DNA of 64,000 nucleotides, from the NCBI GenBank assembly GCA_964650905.1, contig CAZYVH010000002.1:1-64000 (forward strand), written 5' to 3'. The notes beneath the pieces are model-generated. The model had not been told where the DNA came from, did not search any database, and saw nothing but the letters and a program-made list of their open reading frames with translations. Shown one piece after another: positions 8,520 through 17,402 of the stretch (its first letter is position 1; every line of letters begins with the position of its first letter). A program made the translations under genes and the position numbers. Source of the DNA: SZUA-36 sp964650905 (GTDB lineage: Bacteria; Pseudomonadota; Gammaproteobacteria; Xanthomonadales; SZUA-36).

Positions 8520-8767
8520 CTTAAGCACGATATTGATTTATATTCATTAATTCATAAGCTTACGACAGCTACGACGTTTTTTTAGCCGAACGCGTCATTT
8601 AGAGGAAGCACGGAAGCCCTGCAAATACAGACTTTCGTTTCGTCGCAAAATCTTAAAAACCTGGAGAAACAGGTATGAACTATCTTTTACAGTCGTATTT
8701 GATCCTGCCAGGCCAGGCTTTTTTTAGTTAACATGGTCATCTTTGCGACGGGTATTGAAGCAGGCAC
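8520..8767. other. intergenic region between nrdJab promoter and trmL
   Basis: No recognised gene. It should contain the trmL promoter. One 18-codon reading frame (8675-8731, plus strand, beginning MNYLLQSYLI) has GGAG at 8 bases from its ATG and ends before trmL; it may be a leader peptide or chance. I see no cobalamin riboswitch here. Confidence 0.4.
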
Positions 8768-9226
8768 ATGCTGCATATCATTTTGTACCAACCAGAAATT
8801 CCGCCCAATACCGGTAACATTATCCGTCTGTGCGCCAACACCGGGGCATGGTTACACCTGGTTGGCCCATTGGGTTTTCAACTTGATGACACGCGACTAA
8901 GACGTGCCGGTCTGGATTACGCAGAAATGGCTCGTGTGCATCACTATGTGAATTGGGAAGAATTCTGCGCGCAACATCCTGATATGCGTCTCTGGGCATT
9001 TACGACGCACGCGCAAAAACCGTACGATAAAGCACGCTTCAGGGACAATGATGGCCTCATATTCGGGCCGGAAACCCGTGGTCTGCCCAAAGAGCTACTT
9101 GCAAGCCTCGGCGCGGTTCGTTGCCTGCGTTTGCCAATGGCCGATGGGTCACGCAGTTTGAACCTGTCAAATACCGTGGCTGTCGGTTTGTACGAAGCAT
9201 GGCGACAACTTGGATTTGTGGGGTAA
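8768..9226 (+). CDS. trmL: tRNA (cytidine/uridine-2'-O-)-methyltransferase TrmL
   Basis: Methylates the ribose of the wobble nucleotide 34 in tRNA-Leu isoacceptors with S-adenosylmethionine. The 152-residue protein is a single SPOUT domain with no extra RNA-binding domain, as in E. coli TrmL (157). Visible features are the N-terminal IPPNTGNIIRLCANTG, the motif IFGPETRGLP, and the C-terminal trefoil-knot segment RSLNLSNTVAVGLYEAWRQ. It faces gpsA, whose stop lies only 12 bases away. Confidence 0.96.
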   Translation: MLHIILYQPEIPPNTGNIIRLCANTGAWLHLVGPLGFQLDDTRLRRAGLDYAEMARVHHYVNWEEFCAQHPDMRLWAFTTHAQKPYDKARFRDNDGLIFGPETRGLPKELLASLGAVRCLRLPMADGSRSLNLSNTVAVGLYEAWRQLGFVG

Positions 9227-9238
9227 AAGAAACCGGCT

Positions 9239-10252
9239 TCAATCCCCGTATTCAGAGGTTTGTTCCCTGGCCAGTAAGCGGGCGACGCCCTCTTCAGGGT
9301 GCCAGCCTTTCTGAATGATACCGTACACCTGTGCTGAAATTGGCATGCTGATTTGATGTTGTTCTGCCAGCCGCTTGACTTCAACCGCACTGTTGACCCC
9401 CTCAACCACCTGGCCAATTTCCGCGATTGCCTGTGCGAGCGCCTTACCTTTACCAAGCAACAGCCCCAGTTGACGGTTGCGTGACAGATCACCCGTGCAG
9501 GTGAGTATCAGGTCACCGGCACCGGCCAGGCCCATCAGTGTTTCTGACCTGGCACCCAGCGCGTTACCGAGACGCATCATTTCCGCCAGACCCCGTGTGA
9601 TCAATGCAGCCCGGGCATTGTTACCCAGAGCCATGCCATCACAGATACCAGTGGCGATCGCCAGGACGTTTTTAACTGCGCCGCCCAGTTCTGCTCCAAC
9701 CATGTCATGGCTGGTATAGGCCCGGAAGTGTCCACCATGCAGCGCAGTTGCCATTTGCCGGGTAAAACCATCATCCGGACCGGCCACCGTCACGGCAGTT
9801 GGCATATCCATGGCGACTTCACTGGCAAATGATGGCCCTGTAACGACTGCCAGCGGCGTGCTTACCGGCAACAGTTTAGCCGCCACCTGGTGCAACAGAC
9901 GCCCACTACCCGGTTCAAAACCTTTGCACCCCCAGGCAACACCCTGCCTGGAGCTCAGCACGTCACGGAACGCACGGATGATTTCAGCGAAGGCAGAACT
10001 TGGCGTGACCAGCAAGACATGATCCGCTGCCTCTACAGCCAACAGGATATCAGTCTCGATAGCGATACTTTTCGGCAGGTCGATTGCCGGCAGGTATCGA
10101 TGATTGCGAGCCGAGGCGCGTATCTGTTCAAGCTGTTGCCTATCGCGACCCCACAATATGCACCTCGAGCCACTGCGGTCTATCTGCAGGGCCAGGGCAG
10201 TACCCCAGGAGCCCGCTCCTAACACCGCAATAACAGGCGTTTTTTGACTCAT
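9239..10252 (-). CDS. gpsA: NAD(P)-dependent glycerol-3-phosphate dehydrogenase
   Basis: Makes sn-glycerol 3-phosphate from dihydroxyacetone phosphate for phospholipid synthesis. The 337-residue protein has the Rossmann motif VLGAGSWGTALA, GPSFASEVA, the catalytic lysine region ELGGAVKNVLAIATG, and GLAGAGDLILTCTGDLSRNRQ. It ends the operon yibN-secB-gpsA, the order seen in E. coli, 12 bases after secB. The glutaredoxin gene grxC that sits between yibN and secB in E. coli is absent. Confidence 0.97.
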   Translation of the reverse strand: MSQKTPVIAVLGAGSWGTALALQIDRSGSRCILWGRDRQQLEQIRASARNHRYLPAIDLPKSIAIETDILLAVEAADHVLLVTPSSAFAEIIRAFRDVLSSRQGVAWGCKGFEPGSGRLLHQVAAKLLPVSTPLAVVTGPSFASEVAMDMPTAVTVAGPDDGFTRQMATALHGGHFRAYTSHDMVGAELGGAVKNVLAIATGICDGMALGNNARAALITRGLAEMMRLGNALGARSETLMGLAGAGDLILTCTGDLSRNRQLGLLLGKGKALAQAIAEIGQVVEGVNSAVEVKRLAEQHQISMPISAQVYGIIQKGWHPEEGVARLLAREQTSEYGD

Positions 10253-10264
10253 AAACGGGGTAAA

Positions 10265-10771
10265 TCAGGCGTTGCCCTGGATTTCCATGTTTTCGGCCGA
10301 TTGCTCCTTAGTCTGGGCTTCCTGCAGACGCTGTGCATATATCTGATCGAAATTGATCGGCTGTAATACCAGCGGTGGAAGACCACCATCGGCGACCAGA
10401 TCGGTAATGACCCGTCGTGCATATGGGAAAAGGGTATGCGGGCACAAGGTGTTCAGTGCCGCGTGCTGTGACTTTTCTTCCAAACCCACAATGGTAAATA
10501 TACCCGCCTGTTGCACCTCGGCCAGGTAGGCCGTTTTCTCGCCGAGACTGGCCGTCACAGTGACTGTCAACACCACTTCTTGCACACCTTCGGCCAGGTT
10601 CTCCACCCGTTGGGCGAGGTTCATTTTGATCTCAACCTGGCCATCATCCTGAAAAATCTCGGGGGCATTGGGTAGCTCAAAAGATACGTCTTTGGTATAG
10701 ATCTTCTGCAACTGAAATTGTGGCTGCTTTGGTTCTTCTACGACGCTGTCGTGTTCTCGCTCATCTGCCAT
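10265..10771 (-). CDS. secB: protein-export chaperone SecB
   Basis: Tetrameric cytosolic chaperone that holds preproteins unfolded and hands them to SecA. The 168-residue protein shows QLQKIYTKDVSFELPNAP, the acidic surface segment that contacts SecA, and the family core CPHTLFPYARRVITDLVADGGLPPLVLQP (shown here by its ends). The frame stays open upstream, but ATG at 10771 (MADEREHD) fits the family's short N-terminus. It lies between the rhodanese gene and gpsA in one operon. Confidence 0.97.
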   Translation of the reverse strand: MADEREHDSVVEEPKQPQFQLQKIYTKDVSFELPNAPEIFQDDGQVEIKMNLAQRVENLAEGVQEVVLTVTVTASLGEKTAYLAEVQQAGIFTIVGLEEKSQHAALNTLCPHTLFPYARRVITDLVADGGLPPLVLQPINFDQIYAQRLQEAQTKEQSAENMEIQGNA

Positions 10772-10884
10772 GATCTTTGTTCTCTGTTGGTTAGTAGGAA
10801 ACCACCAACCGATATTCCGGAGATGGCCTTTAAAAATCAATTATCTCATCTGGCCTTCATCAAGGCCAGATAACCTTTGACCAT

Positions 10885-11310
10885 TCACTTGTTTACAAGT
10901 GGAAACTGGTCGGCTTTCCATTGCACTCTTCCACCTTTTAGAATTGAAACATCTCTCGCCCCCAGCTTAACCAGGGCAGCAGCAGCCTGGTGTGCGGTGT
11001 TGCCATTATCACAAACCACCAACACCGGCTTTGAGCTCAGCTTTTCTACTTCCGGGTCAGGCTTGCCAAAACGCGCGAGTGGTATGTTGACCGAACCTGC
11101 CAGATGTCCCTTTGAAAACTTGGTAGCGGTCGCGATATCGACGATGAATACCTCGTCCGTGTTGATCTTCCTCACCGCCTGAGCTGGCGTCAGTTCTGAA
11201 TAGCCCCGGTTGTGTCGCATGATTTCTGTCCATATCAATAACAGGATCACACCCCCGAAAGCCGCAACAAGAGCGACATGGTTAGCTGTAAATTCTATCA
11301 ATTGTTCCAC
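10885..11310 (-). CDS. membrane-anchored rhodanese-like protein (YibN type)
   Basis: A 141-residue protein with one N-terminal membrane helix (about residues 10-28) followed by a single rhodanese domain in the cytoplasm. The putative persulfide cysteine lies in VLVVCDNGNTA, and the CH2A-like opening is VFIVDIATATKFSKGHL. E. coli YibN has the same build and the same position next to secB. The exact sulfur acceptor is not known for the family; proximity to secB-gpsA and ties of YibN to the membrane insertion apparatus are context only. Confidence 0.85.
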   Translation of the reverse strand: MEQLIEFTANHVALVAAFGGVILLLIWTEIMRHNRGYSELTPAQAVRKINTDEVFIVDIATATKFSKGHLAGSVNIPLARFGKPDPEVEKLSSKPVLVVCDNGNTAHQAAAALVKLGARDVSILKGGRVQWKADQFPLVNK

Positions 11311-11580
11311 CTGTCGAACTCCTGTTGTTCAGGTCGGTCTCCACCCCTGACAAAGAAGCACGGTACGTCTTGGTCAATGCCCTTTATCAAATAGTCAGGA
11401 TTCCATCGCTTTTCAAGGCGACAGCAAGGATGATGTGGAATAATACCGGCAACATCGACCCAGCTTGTCAATTCGATTATGCTGGGCGGCTTTGACAGCC
11501 GCCACACCCATGCCATGTGGTGGCACTGTTATGGATTTGCAAGTCGTCGACAATTTCTCTTGAATTTAAATGGAGGGTGT

Positions 11581-13149
11581 ATGCCCGGCAGTACACAACA
11601 CAAGCCATTCAAAGGCCCCCTCGTATTGATGATACTGGATGGCTGGGGTGCAAGAGAAGACGCCGATGATAACGCCATCAGCCTGGGCCGCACACCCTGT
11701 TGGGACGGGCTTGAAAGACGCGCCAGCCATACGGTCATCGAGACCTCTGGCGAATCCGTTGGTTTGCCGGTGGGCCAGATGGGTAATTCCGAGGTCGGGC
11801 ATATGAATATTGGTGCCGGGCGCATTGTCCACCAGGATTACACACGCATCGACAAAGCCATCGAAGACGGTAGCTTCTTCCATAACCCCGCTTTGTGCAA
11901 AGCCATCAAAGCCAGTCATGAAAATGCTTCCACACTCCATATCATGGGTCTTTTGTCAGCGGGCGGCGTGCACTCCCATGAGCACCATTTCCTGACCATG
12001 GTGCGTATGGCCGCCGACCAGGGCGCCCATAGCATCAGGGTCCACGCATTCCTGGATGGTCGCGACACGCCCCCGCGAAGTGCCTTGGCCTCACTGCAAA
12101 AAATGCAGACTACACTGGACATGCTTTCCAACGCGGCCTTTGGCAGTCTCTGTGGACGTTACTATGCAATGGACCGTGACCAGCGTTGGGAACGGGTTGA
12201 AAAAGCCTGGCAACTGCTGGTTAACGCCAGGGGTCAGTACCACAGCACGACGGCTGAACTGGCACTTAAAGCCGCCTATACACGAGAAGAAAACGATGAA
12301 TTTGTCAGCCCTACCGTGATTGCTGACTATCACGGTATCCGTGACAATGATGCCATCATATTTATCAATTTCAGGGCGGATCGGGCGCGCGAATTGAGCC
12401 GGGCTTTCACCGAAATCGACTTTACAGGTTTCCGGTGCCGACGGCCAAAGCTGTCAGTCTTCGTCAGTATGACCCGGTACCTGGAGGGTTTACCGACTGG
12501 CGTTGCGTTCCCCGCTGTGCACTTGAGGGGTCTGCTGGGAGAAATTCTTTCCAGACATGAACTACGCCAGTTGCGCATCGCAGAAACGGAAAAATACGCA
12601 CATGTCACATTTTTCTTTAACGGCGGAGAAGAAAAACCGTTCCCCGGTGAACAACGCCTGCTGATCCCGTCACCGTGTGTGGCCACCTACGACCTGCAAC
12701 CGCAAATGAGCATTGAGAAACTTTCCAGTGAACTGGATAAGGCGATCCGCGGTGGTGCATTTGATGTCATCATTTGTAATGTGGCCAACCCGGACATGGT
12801 GGGGCATACCGGTAATCTCAAAGCAGCCATCAGAGCGGTTGAGGCCGTTGATGAATGCCTGGCAACGGTATTGAAGGCCATCCAGGCCAGCGACGGTGAA
12901 TTACTGATTACCGCTGATCATGGCAATATAGAGCAAATGACAGACGCAATAAGTGGCCAGGTCATGACCGCGCACACGAGTAATCCGGTACCGCTGGTTT
13001 ACTGGGGCCGCAAAGCCGAATTTATACCCGGCGGCGCCCTGAAAGATATTGCACCCACCATGCTCGATCTGCTGGGGCTTGAACCACCCGCCGACATGAC
13101 GGGACATTCCTTGTTAAAGTTGACTACCGCAGGCCCAACAAGCCGGTGA
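11581..13149 (+). CDS. gpmI: 2,3-bisphosphoglycerate-independent phosphoglycerate mutase
   Basis: Interconverts 3- and 2-phosphoglycerate in glycolysis using two manganese ions. The 522-residue protein has LMILDGWG, the phosphoserine site NSEVGHMNIGAGR, AFLDGRDTPPRSA, the substrate arginines in MDRDQRWER, and the metal ligands in VANPDMVGHTG and TADHGNIEQM. The frame opens at 11479, but ATG at 11581 is preceded by GGAGG at 11572 with good spacing and matches the family N-terminus. It overlaps envC by 4 bases, as gpmI and envC are paired in E. coli. Confidence 0.97.
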   Translation: MPGSTQHKPFKGPLVLMILDGWGAREDADDNAISLGRTPCWDGLERRASHTVIETSGESVGLPVGQMGNSEVGHMNIGAGRIVHQDYTRIDKAIEDGSFFHNPALCKAIKASHENASTLHIMGLLSAGGVHSHEHHFLTMVRMAADQGAHSIRVHAFLDGRDTPPRSALASLQKMQTTLDMLSNAAFGSLCGRYYAMDRDQRWERVEKAWQLLVNARGQYHSTTAELALKAAYTREENDEFVSPTVIADYHGIRDNDAIIFINFRADRARELSRAFTEIDFTGFRCRRPKLSVFVSMTRYLEGLPTGVAFPAVHLRGLLGEILSRHELRQLRIAETEKYAHVTFFFNGGEEKPFPGEQRLLIPSPCVATYDLQPQMSIEKLSSELDKAIRGGAFDVIICNVANPDMVGHTGNLKAAIRAVEAVDECLATVLKAIQASDGELLITADHGNIEQMTDAISGQVMTAHTSNPVPLVYWGRKAEFIPGGALKDIAPTMLDLLGLEPPADMTGHSLLKLTTAGPTSR

Positions 13150-14297
13150 AGGTCAGGCGCTTGGCATGCATAGGCCTGGCTGCCGGGTGTGTATCGGGTT
13201 GGAACGTCAGCTCAGCCAGTGAAATGGATGGTATGCAGGCACGCACCCAACTCAGGCAATTGCAAGCGGAAATTGCAACCCTGACGCAACTGCTTACTAA
13301 AACCCGCAAATCCTATGCGGTTGAACAACGAGCGCTGGAAACCGCAGATCGTGAAATCCAGGCCAGTGCCCTGCAACTGCGTCAGCTCCAATCTGAGGCG
13401 CGGACCCACCAACAGGAAATGTCACGTCTGGATGTTGAACGTGAAAGTTACCTGGACACCCTTGACCAACGCCGTTCTATGCTGACCCGGCAAATCATGG
13501 CCGCCTACCGTTTGGGCCGGGAATCACGGCTCAAACTGGTACTCAACCAGGACAGTCCGGCGCAGTTATCGAGAATGCTGGCCTATTACGACTATTTCAG
13601 CCACTCACAGGCACACCAGATCAGTGAATTGAAGCAGGTATTGCAAACCCTTGACCGGATACAGACCGGCATCGACGCGCAACTCACTGCCTTAAGGGTG
13701 GTTCAAGACAACCAGCAGGCAGCCATGGATGATTTACAAGGCCAGCGTGAAGAACGCCGGATGATCGTCGCTGGCCTGGCTGCACAGATTGGTACTGATG
13801 AAGCCCGTCTCACAGAATTACAAAAAAACCGTCGGGACCTCGAGATGCTGTTGAAAAAATTGGCCAATGTGCTGGCGGATATCCCAGCCGACCTCGGACA
13901 GCGTCCGGGACCCGCACAACTCAAAGGGCGTCTGCCGTTACCACTCACCGGGCGGGTGAGACATGCCTTTGGAAAGCCGCGCAGCGCCGGACTACGCTGG
14001 CATGGCTGGCTTATCAGTGCAACAACCGGCAGCGAGGTCAGATCCATTGCCTATGGGCGCGTGGCTTTTTCGGACTGGCTACGAGGCTACGGACTCCTGA
14101 TGATCATTGACCACGGTGACGGCTTTATGAGTCTTTATGGGAACAATGAAAGCCTTCTGCATGAAGTCGGTGACTGGGTCGAACCCGGTACTACCATTTG
14201 TACCGTCGGCGACAGTCCGGGAAACGGCACCGGTCTTTATTTCGAAATACGCAGGAACGGCAAAGCCGTTGACCCTGCAATATGGCTAAACCGCTAA
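13146..14297 (+). CDS. envC: murein hydrolase activator EnvC
   Basis: Periplasmic divisome protein that activates the amidases AmiA/AmiB at the septum, under control of FtsEX. The 383 residues comprise a signal peptide (about 1-25), a long coiled coil (about 30-255, rich in Gln, Leu and Arg) and a LytM/M23 domain (about 265-380). The LytM domain is degenerate: the zinc-binding His-x-His of active endopeptidases is replaced (LYFEIR instead of HLHFEI), as expected for an activator. Start is GTG at 13146, overlapping the gpmI stop (GTGA). The ftsEX pair it works with lies at 34-36 kb. Confidence 0.93.
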   Translation: MKVRRLACIGLAAGCVSGWNVSSASEMDGMQARTQLRQLQAEIATLTQLLTKTRKSYAVEQRALETADREIQASALQLRQLQSEARTHQQEMSRLDVERESYLDTLDQRRSMLTRQIMAAYRLGRESRLKLVLNQDSPAQLSRMLAYYDYFSHSQAHQISELKQVLQTLDRIQTGIDAQLTALRVVQDNQQAAMDDLQGQREERRMIVAGLAAQIGTDEARLTELQKNRRDLEMLLKKLANVLADIPADLGQRPGPAQLKGRLPLPLTGRVRHAFGKPRSAGLRWHGWLISATTGSEVRSIAYGRVAFSDWLRGYGLLMIIDHGDGFMSLYGNNESLLHEVGDWVEPGTTICTVGDSPGNGTGLYFEIRRNGKAVDPAIWLNR

Positions 14298-14309
14298 AGG
14301 AAACCTGAC

Positions 14310-15584
14310 ATGCCACCCACCCGAACCTGTGTACTGCTGTTGCTATCACTGACTGTAACCACGCCACTGCCGGCAGTTGAAAAAAAGGTCGATACAACGA
14401 CACAATTATCCCTGGCCGACCTGCGTACCTTCACCGACATTTTCAACCAGGTACGTAAAAACTATGTTGAAAAAGTCGGCGACCATACACTTATGAATGC
14501 CGCAATCCGGGGTATGTTGTCAGAGCTTGATCCACACTCCGCGTTCATGGAAGCGGACGAGGTCCGGAAGTTGGATGACGACTCTCAGGGTCGCTACAGT
14601 GGTATCGGGGTCGAATTGAAGGTGCATAAAAACCACCTCATGGTGATCGCCGTGAGCGCGGACACAGCAGCAGCGGCAGCCGGTATCGTCAGCGGCGACA
14701 TAATCACGGCCATCGACCATCGTGAGCTGCGAGAACAAAATCCGCGTGCAGCCCTCACCCGTTTGCGCGGCCCCGTTGGCAGTACCCTGTGGATCACCAT
14801 TAAACACGCCAACGGGGAGGTATCCGACTACGAGTTACAACGCGGCTATGTCAGTGTTGCCAGTGTCTTCAGCCGGCCCGTGGACAATAATTTTGGCTAC
14901 TTTCAAATCACCCGGTTCACCCGCAAGAGCGCTGATGAATTCAAAGAGCAGGTCGAATATATGCAAGCCAATCACGAGGGACCGTTACAGGGTGTCATAC
15001 TCGACTTGCGTAACAACCCCGGGGGTGTTCTAAAGCCCGCCGTCATGATCGCGGACGGGTTCCTGGAAGGTGGTTTGATCGTGTACACCCATGGACGTGC
15101 CGCCAACCAACTTGAATATTCGGCCCAACCCGGGCAGTGGCTGGCCCAAATACCCCTGGTGGTGCTGGTAAACGGTGCGACCGCATCAGCCTCGGAAGTA
15201 CTGGCCGGGGCCTTGCAGGACCATGACCGCGCCCTGATCGTGGGTGAGAGGACTTTTGGAAAAGGTTCGATTCAGTCTGTCCTGAAGCTGCGTAATGGTT
15301 CCGGTATCCGTTTGACCACATCGCGGTATTACACACCGTCCGGTCGATCCATTCAGGCGGAGGGTATACAACCAGATGTAGAGACTCCCCGGATCAAGGT
15401 GGTTGCAAACGATACTGACCCGCGTAAACGGGAAGTGGACCTTGCCCACCACCTGGACGCTGACGGTGAGGCTGAAAATCCTGTGTTCAGTACTGAGGTC
15501 AGCGCCGGTGACGATTACGCGATGTACCAGGCGCTCATTCTGCTAAAAGCCGCCAGTGTATTAAATAAAAACCATAGGCATTGA
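14310..15584 (+). CDS. ctpA: carboxy-terminal processing protease, S41 family
   Basis: Periplasmic serine protease of the CtpA/Prc group that trims or degrades envelope proteins, including cell wall hydrolases in related bacteria. The 424 residues comprise a signal peptide (about 1-23), a PDZ domain (about 95-180, starting GIGVELKV) and the S41 catalytic core with the serine in TASASEVLAG and the lysine in GERTFGKGSIQ. It follows envC by 12 bases, the arrangement common in gammaproteobacteria, and its product probably acts on the same septal wall machinery. It converges on the DUF1820 gene with 2 bases between stops. Confidence 0.94.
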   Translation: MPPTRTCVLLLLSLTVTTPLPAVEKKVDTTTQLSLADLRTFTDIFNQVRKNYVEKVGDHTLMNAAIRGMLSELDPHSAFMEADEVRKLDDDSQGRYSGIGVELKVHKNHLMVIAVSADTAAAAAGIVSGDIITAIDHRELREQNPRAALTRLRGPVGSTLWITIKHANGEVSDYELQRGYVSVASVFSRPVDNNFGYFQITRFTRKSADEFKEQVEYMQANHEGPLQGVILDLRNNPGGVLKPAVMIADGFLEGGLIVYTHGRAANQLEYSAQPGQWLAQIPLVVLVNGATASASEVLAGALQDHDRALIVGERTFGKGSIQSVLKLRNGSGIRLTTSRYYTPSGRSIQAEGIQPDVETPRIKVVANDTDPRKREVDLAHHLDADGEAENPVFSTEVSAGDDYAMYQALILLKAASVLNKNHRH

Positions 15585-15586
15585 TT

Positions 15587-15916
15587 TCAGGATCGTGTAT
15601 GGCTGCCTGACGGGAACGGGAATGGGGTGACCTTCTCCCCGCTTTCGCGGTCGCGGATAACGGCCTGACCTTTTTTCCTGACCTGTTCGATACGCAAAAC
15701 ACTGTGTATGGGCAGGTGCAACACCTCGACACCCTTGAATTCATCACGCATTTTTTCTTCGGTAGGGTCAACAACGAGGGAATCTTTTCCCGCAAATTCC
15801 AGGCCTGATATTTCGATGAACCCAAGTAAACCACTTGTACACACACCATTGCAAAATAGCTCATACACCTTGCCGTGATTCAGGAACGCCACCCGGTACA
15901 TTTTTTCTTTAGCCAT
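15587..15916 (-). CDS. DUF1820 family protein
   Basis: Small cytosolic protein of a conserved gammaproteobacterial family with no assigned function. It shows the family opening MYRVAFLNHGKVYELF, then GLLGFIEISGLEF and SLVVDPTEEKMRDEFKGVEV. Three Met codons compete (15928, 15916, 15901) because a short sequence, agccat, is repeated; none has a strong Shine-Dalgarno. I placed the start at 15916. The last gene of the exeA-gspB-rhomboid series, it may be cotranscribed with them. Confidence 0.85.
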   Translation of the reverse strand: MAKEKMYRVAFLNHGKVYELFCNGVCTSGLLGFIEISGLEFAGKDSLVVDPTEEKMRDEFKGVEVLHLPIHSVLRIEQVRKKGQAVIRDRESGEKVTPFPFPSGSHTRS

Positions 15917-15931
15917 GTTTTTAGCCATATT

Positions 15932-16621
15932 TCAAGCCGTCCTCAACAATGCAGATGCCCGCACGAGCAGGGCAAATATCAGACCCAGTGTAAAGCCCGC
16001 CAAATGCGTCCACCAAGCTACCATACCTGTAATGGGGCCAATGACGGTATAAACCAACTGCAGTGTAAACCACGATCCAATCACCAGCACTGCTGGCACC
16101 CGTGCAAACTGCAGGTAAAAACCAAGTGGCAATAATAGTCCGATACGATATTTGGGAAACAGCCCGAGATACGCACCGACAACAGCCGATAGCGCACCGC
16201 TTGCACCGATAATGGGGGATGTGAGGGTGGGTACGCGCAGCGTTACCATCAGATTGGCCAGTGCACCGCCCAGCAGGAACAACGCCAGCATCCCGGCCCA
16301 CCCCAGACGCCGTTCAAGTGGAATACCAAATACCCACAGGTAGACCATGTTACCGAGCAAATGCACCCAACTCGCGTGTATAAACAGGGCACTGAACAGT
16401 GTTAGCGATGTTTGATTCGTCCAGCCCCCCTGCGGTTGGCTTAATATGGGGCTTAGCTGGCGTGGTAAAGTGCCGAGCAATTCCACCATGGCATGTTGTG
16501 TCATGGGTGTCATGACACTGTACACCAGCTTTGCCGCGACACACAGCAACAACAGCGTCAATGTCAACCAGGGGAAACGCGGTGGCGTTTCAGACCAGTT
16601 TGTAACGATGCCGGTGGCCAA
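15932..16621 (-). CDS. rhomboid family intramembrane serine protease
   Basis: A 229-residue polytopic membrane protein with about six helices. The rhomboid catalytic elements are all present: HASWVHLLGNM (oxyanion His and Asn), GASGALSAVVGAY with the nucleophilic serine, and WWTHLAGFTLG with the catalytic histidine. Start is TTG at 16621, two bases past the gspB stop; no upstream alternative exists. The substrate is unknown. Position behind gspB may reflect only operon packing. Confidence 0.92.
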   Translation of the reverse strand: MATGIVTNWSETPPRFPWLTLTLLLLCVAAKLVYSVMTPMTQHAMVELLGTLPRQLSPILSQPQGGWTNQTSLTLFSALFIHASWVHLLGNMVYLWVFGIPLERRLGWAGMLALFLLGGALANLMVTLRVPTLTSPIIGASGALSAVVGAYLGLFPKYRIGLLLPLGFYLQFARVPAVLVIGSWFTLQLVYTVIGPITGMVAWWTHLAGFTLGLIFALLVRASALLRTA

Positions 16622-16623
16622 GC

Positions 16624-17400
16624 CTAACGTGCAACCAGAAAACGGTACAGACGATAGCTGAAGACGACACCGTCAAGCCGGATGGCAACGATCTTCGGAC
16701 CCGATGGCAGACGCTCACCTTCAGACAATCGCTGTCCATCGATCAGGACAAAACGATCGCCTGGTCTGCTGGTATATACCAATACGCTGAACTTGATTTC
16801 CGGTACATCAGCACGCACCGCGTCGGGCAATTCCCAATAACTGATCGGTGCCGGTTCAACCGCCTGATAGCTTTTGGAGTCAGGCTTTGTATTCGACCCA
16901 GAGGTTCCACTGTCCTGAGCGGAACCCGGCAGTGGTTTATTCAATACCCCGGTTTGTTTGCGATCTGCCACGGTCCTTTTTTTTCTCGAGGCCTTGTTGC
17001 GGGCTTTGGTTGATGCCATATGTGTGTTTTTACGCTTTGACCGGGAATTATTCTTCAACGACGATTTTAAAGACTCCACCGGGGTTCGCTGGCCCCTGGC
17101 AGTCCGCTCAGGTTTAGCTGCGGCATTTTTATCCTCGCCCTCGCGCACAGCCGTGAGTGGTCGTTCAACTACGGTGACACTGCCATTGGGGCCACCACGG
17201 TAGCCATCGACCGGTGGCCGGTACTGGCGCCAGGCAAACCAGCCTGAAGCTATCAAAAACATTGCCAGAAGCGATACCAGAACGCCACGGCCAAGCAGTC
17301 CGTTTGCAGACGCACCGGATAATTCATCGTGTATGCCCGGCGGCGCGGGAGGACGCTGGCTTTTCTCCGATTTGCGCAACGCTTCCAGAAGTATGGACAC
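16624..17400 (-). CDS. gspB: type II secretion-associated protein GspB
   Basis: Inner-membrane protein that works with the ATPase GspA/ExeA to carry or insert the type II secretin through peptidoglycan. The 258 residues comprise a short cytosolic segment with the conserved SILLEALRKSE, one membrane helix (about 35-55), a long Ser/Lys/Thr-rich linker (to about 165) and a C-terminal GspB domain (ISYWELPDAVRADVPEI, then LIDGQRLSEGERL). The frame extends to a TTG at 17412, but GTG at 17400 has GGGAG 5 bases upstream and follows the exeA stop by 2 bases. No type II secretion operon lies in the window. Confidence 0.9.
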   Translation of the reverse strand: MSILLEALRKSEKSQRPPAPPGIHDELSGASANGLLGRGVLVSLLAMFLIASGWFAWRQYRPPVDGYRGGPNGSVTVVERPLTAVREGEDKNAAAKPERTARGQRTPVESLKSSLKNNSRSKRKNTHMASTKARNKASRKKRTVADRKQTGVLNKPLPGSAQDSGTSGSNTKPDSKSYQAVEPAPISYWELPDAVRADVPEIKFSVLVYTSRPGDRFVLIDGQRLSEGERLPSGPKIVAIRLDGVVFSYRLYRFLVAR

Positions 17401-17402
17401 TT

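Noticed and set aside
8370..8767. Cobalamin riboswitch ahead of nrdJab
   Set aside because: No B12-box-like sequence found; NrdR boxes explain the regulation.
11298..11516. 72-residue frame between yibN and gpmI
   Set aside because: Overlaps the yibN start and shows no family features; this spacer probably holds two divergent promoters.
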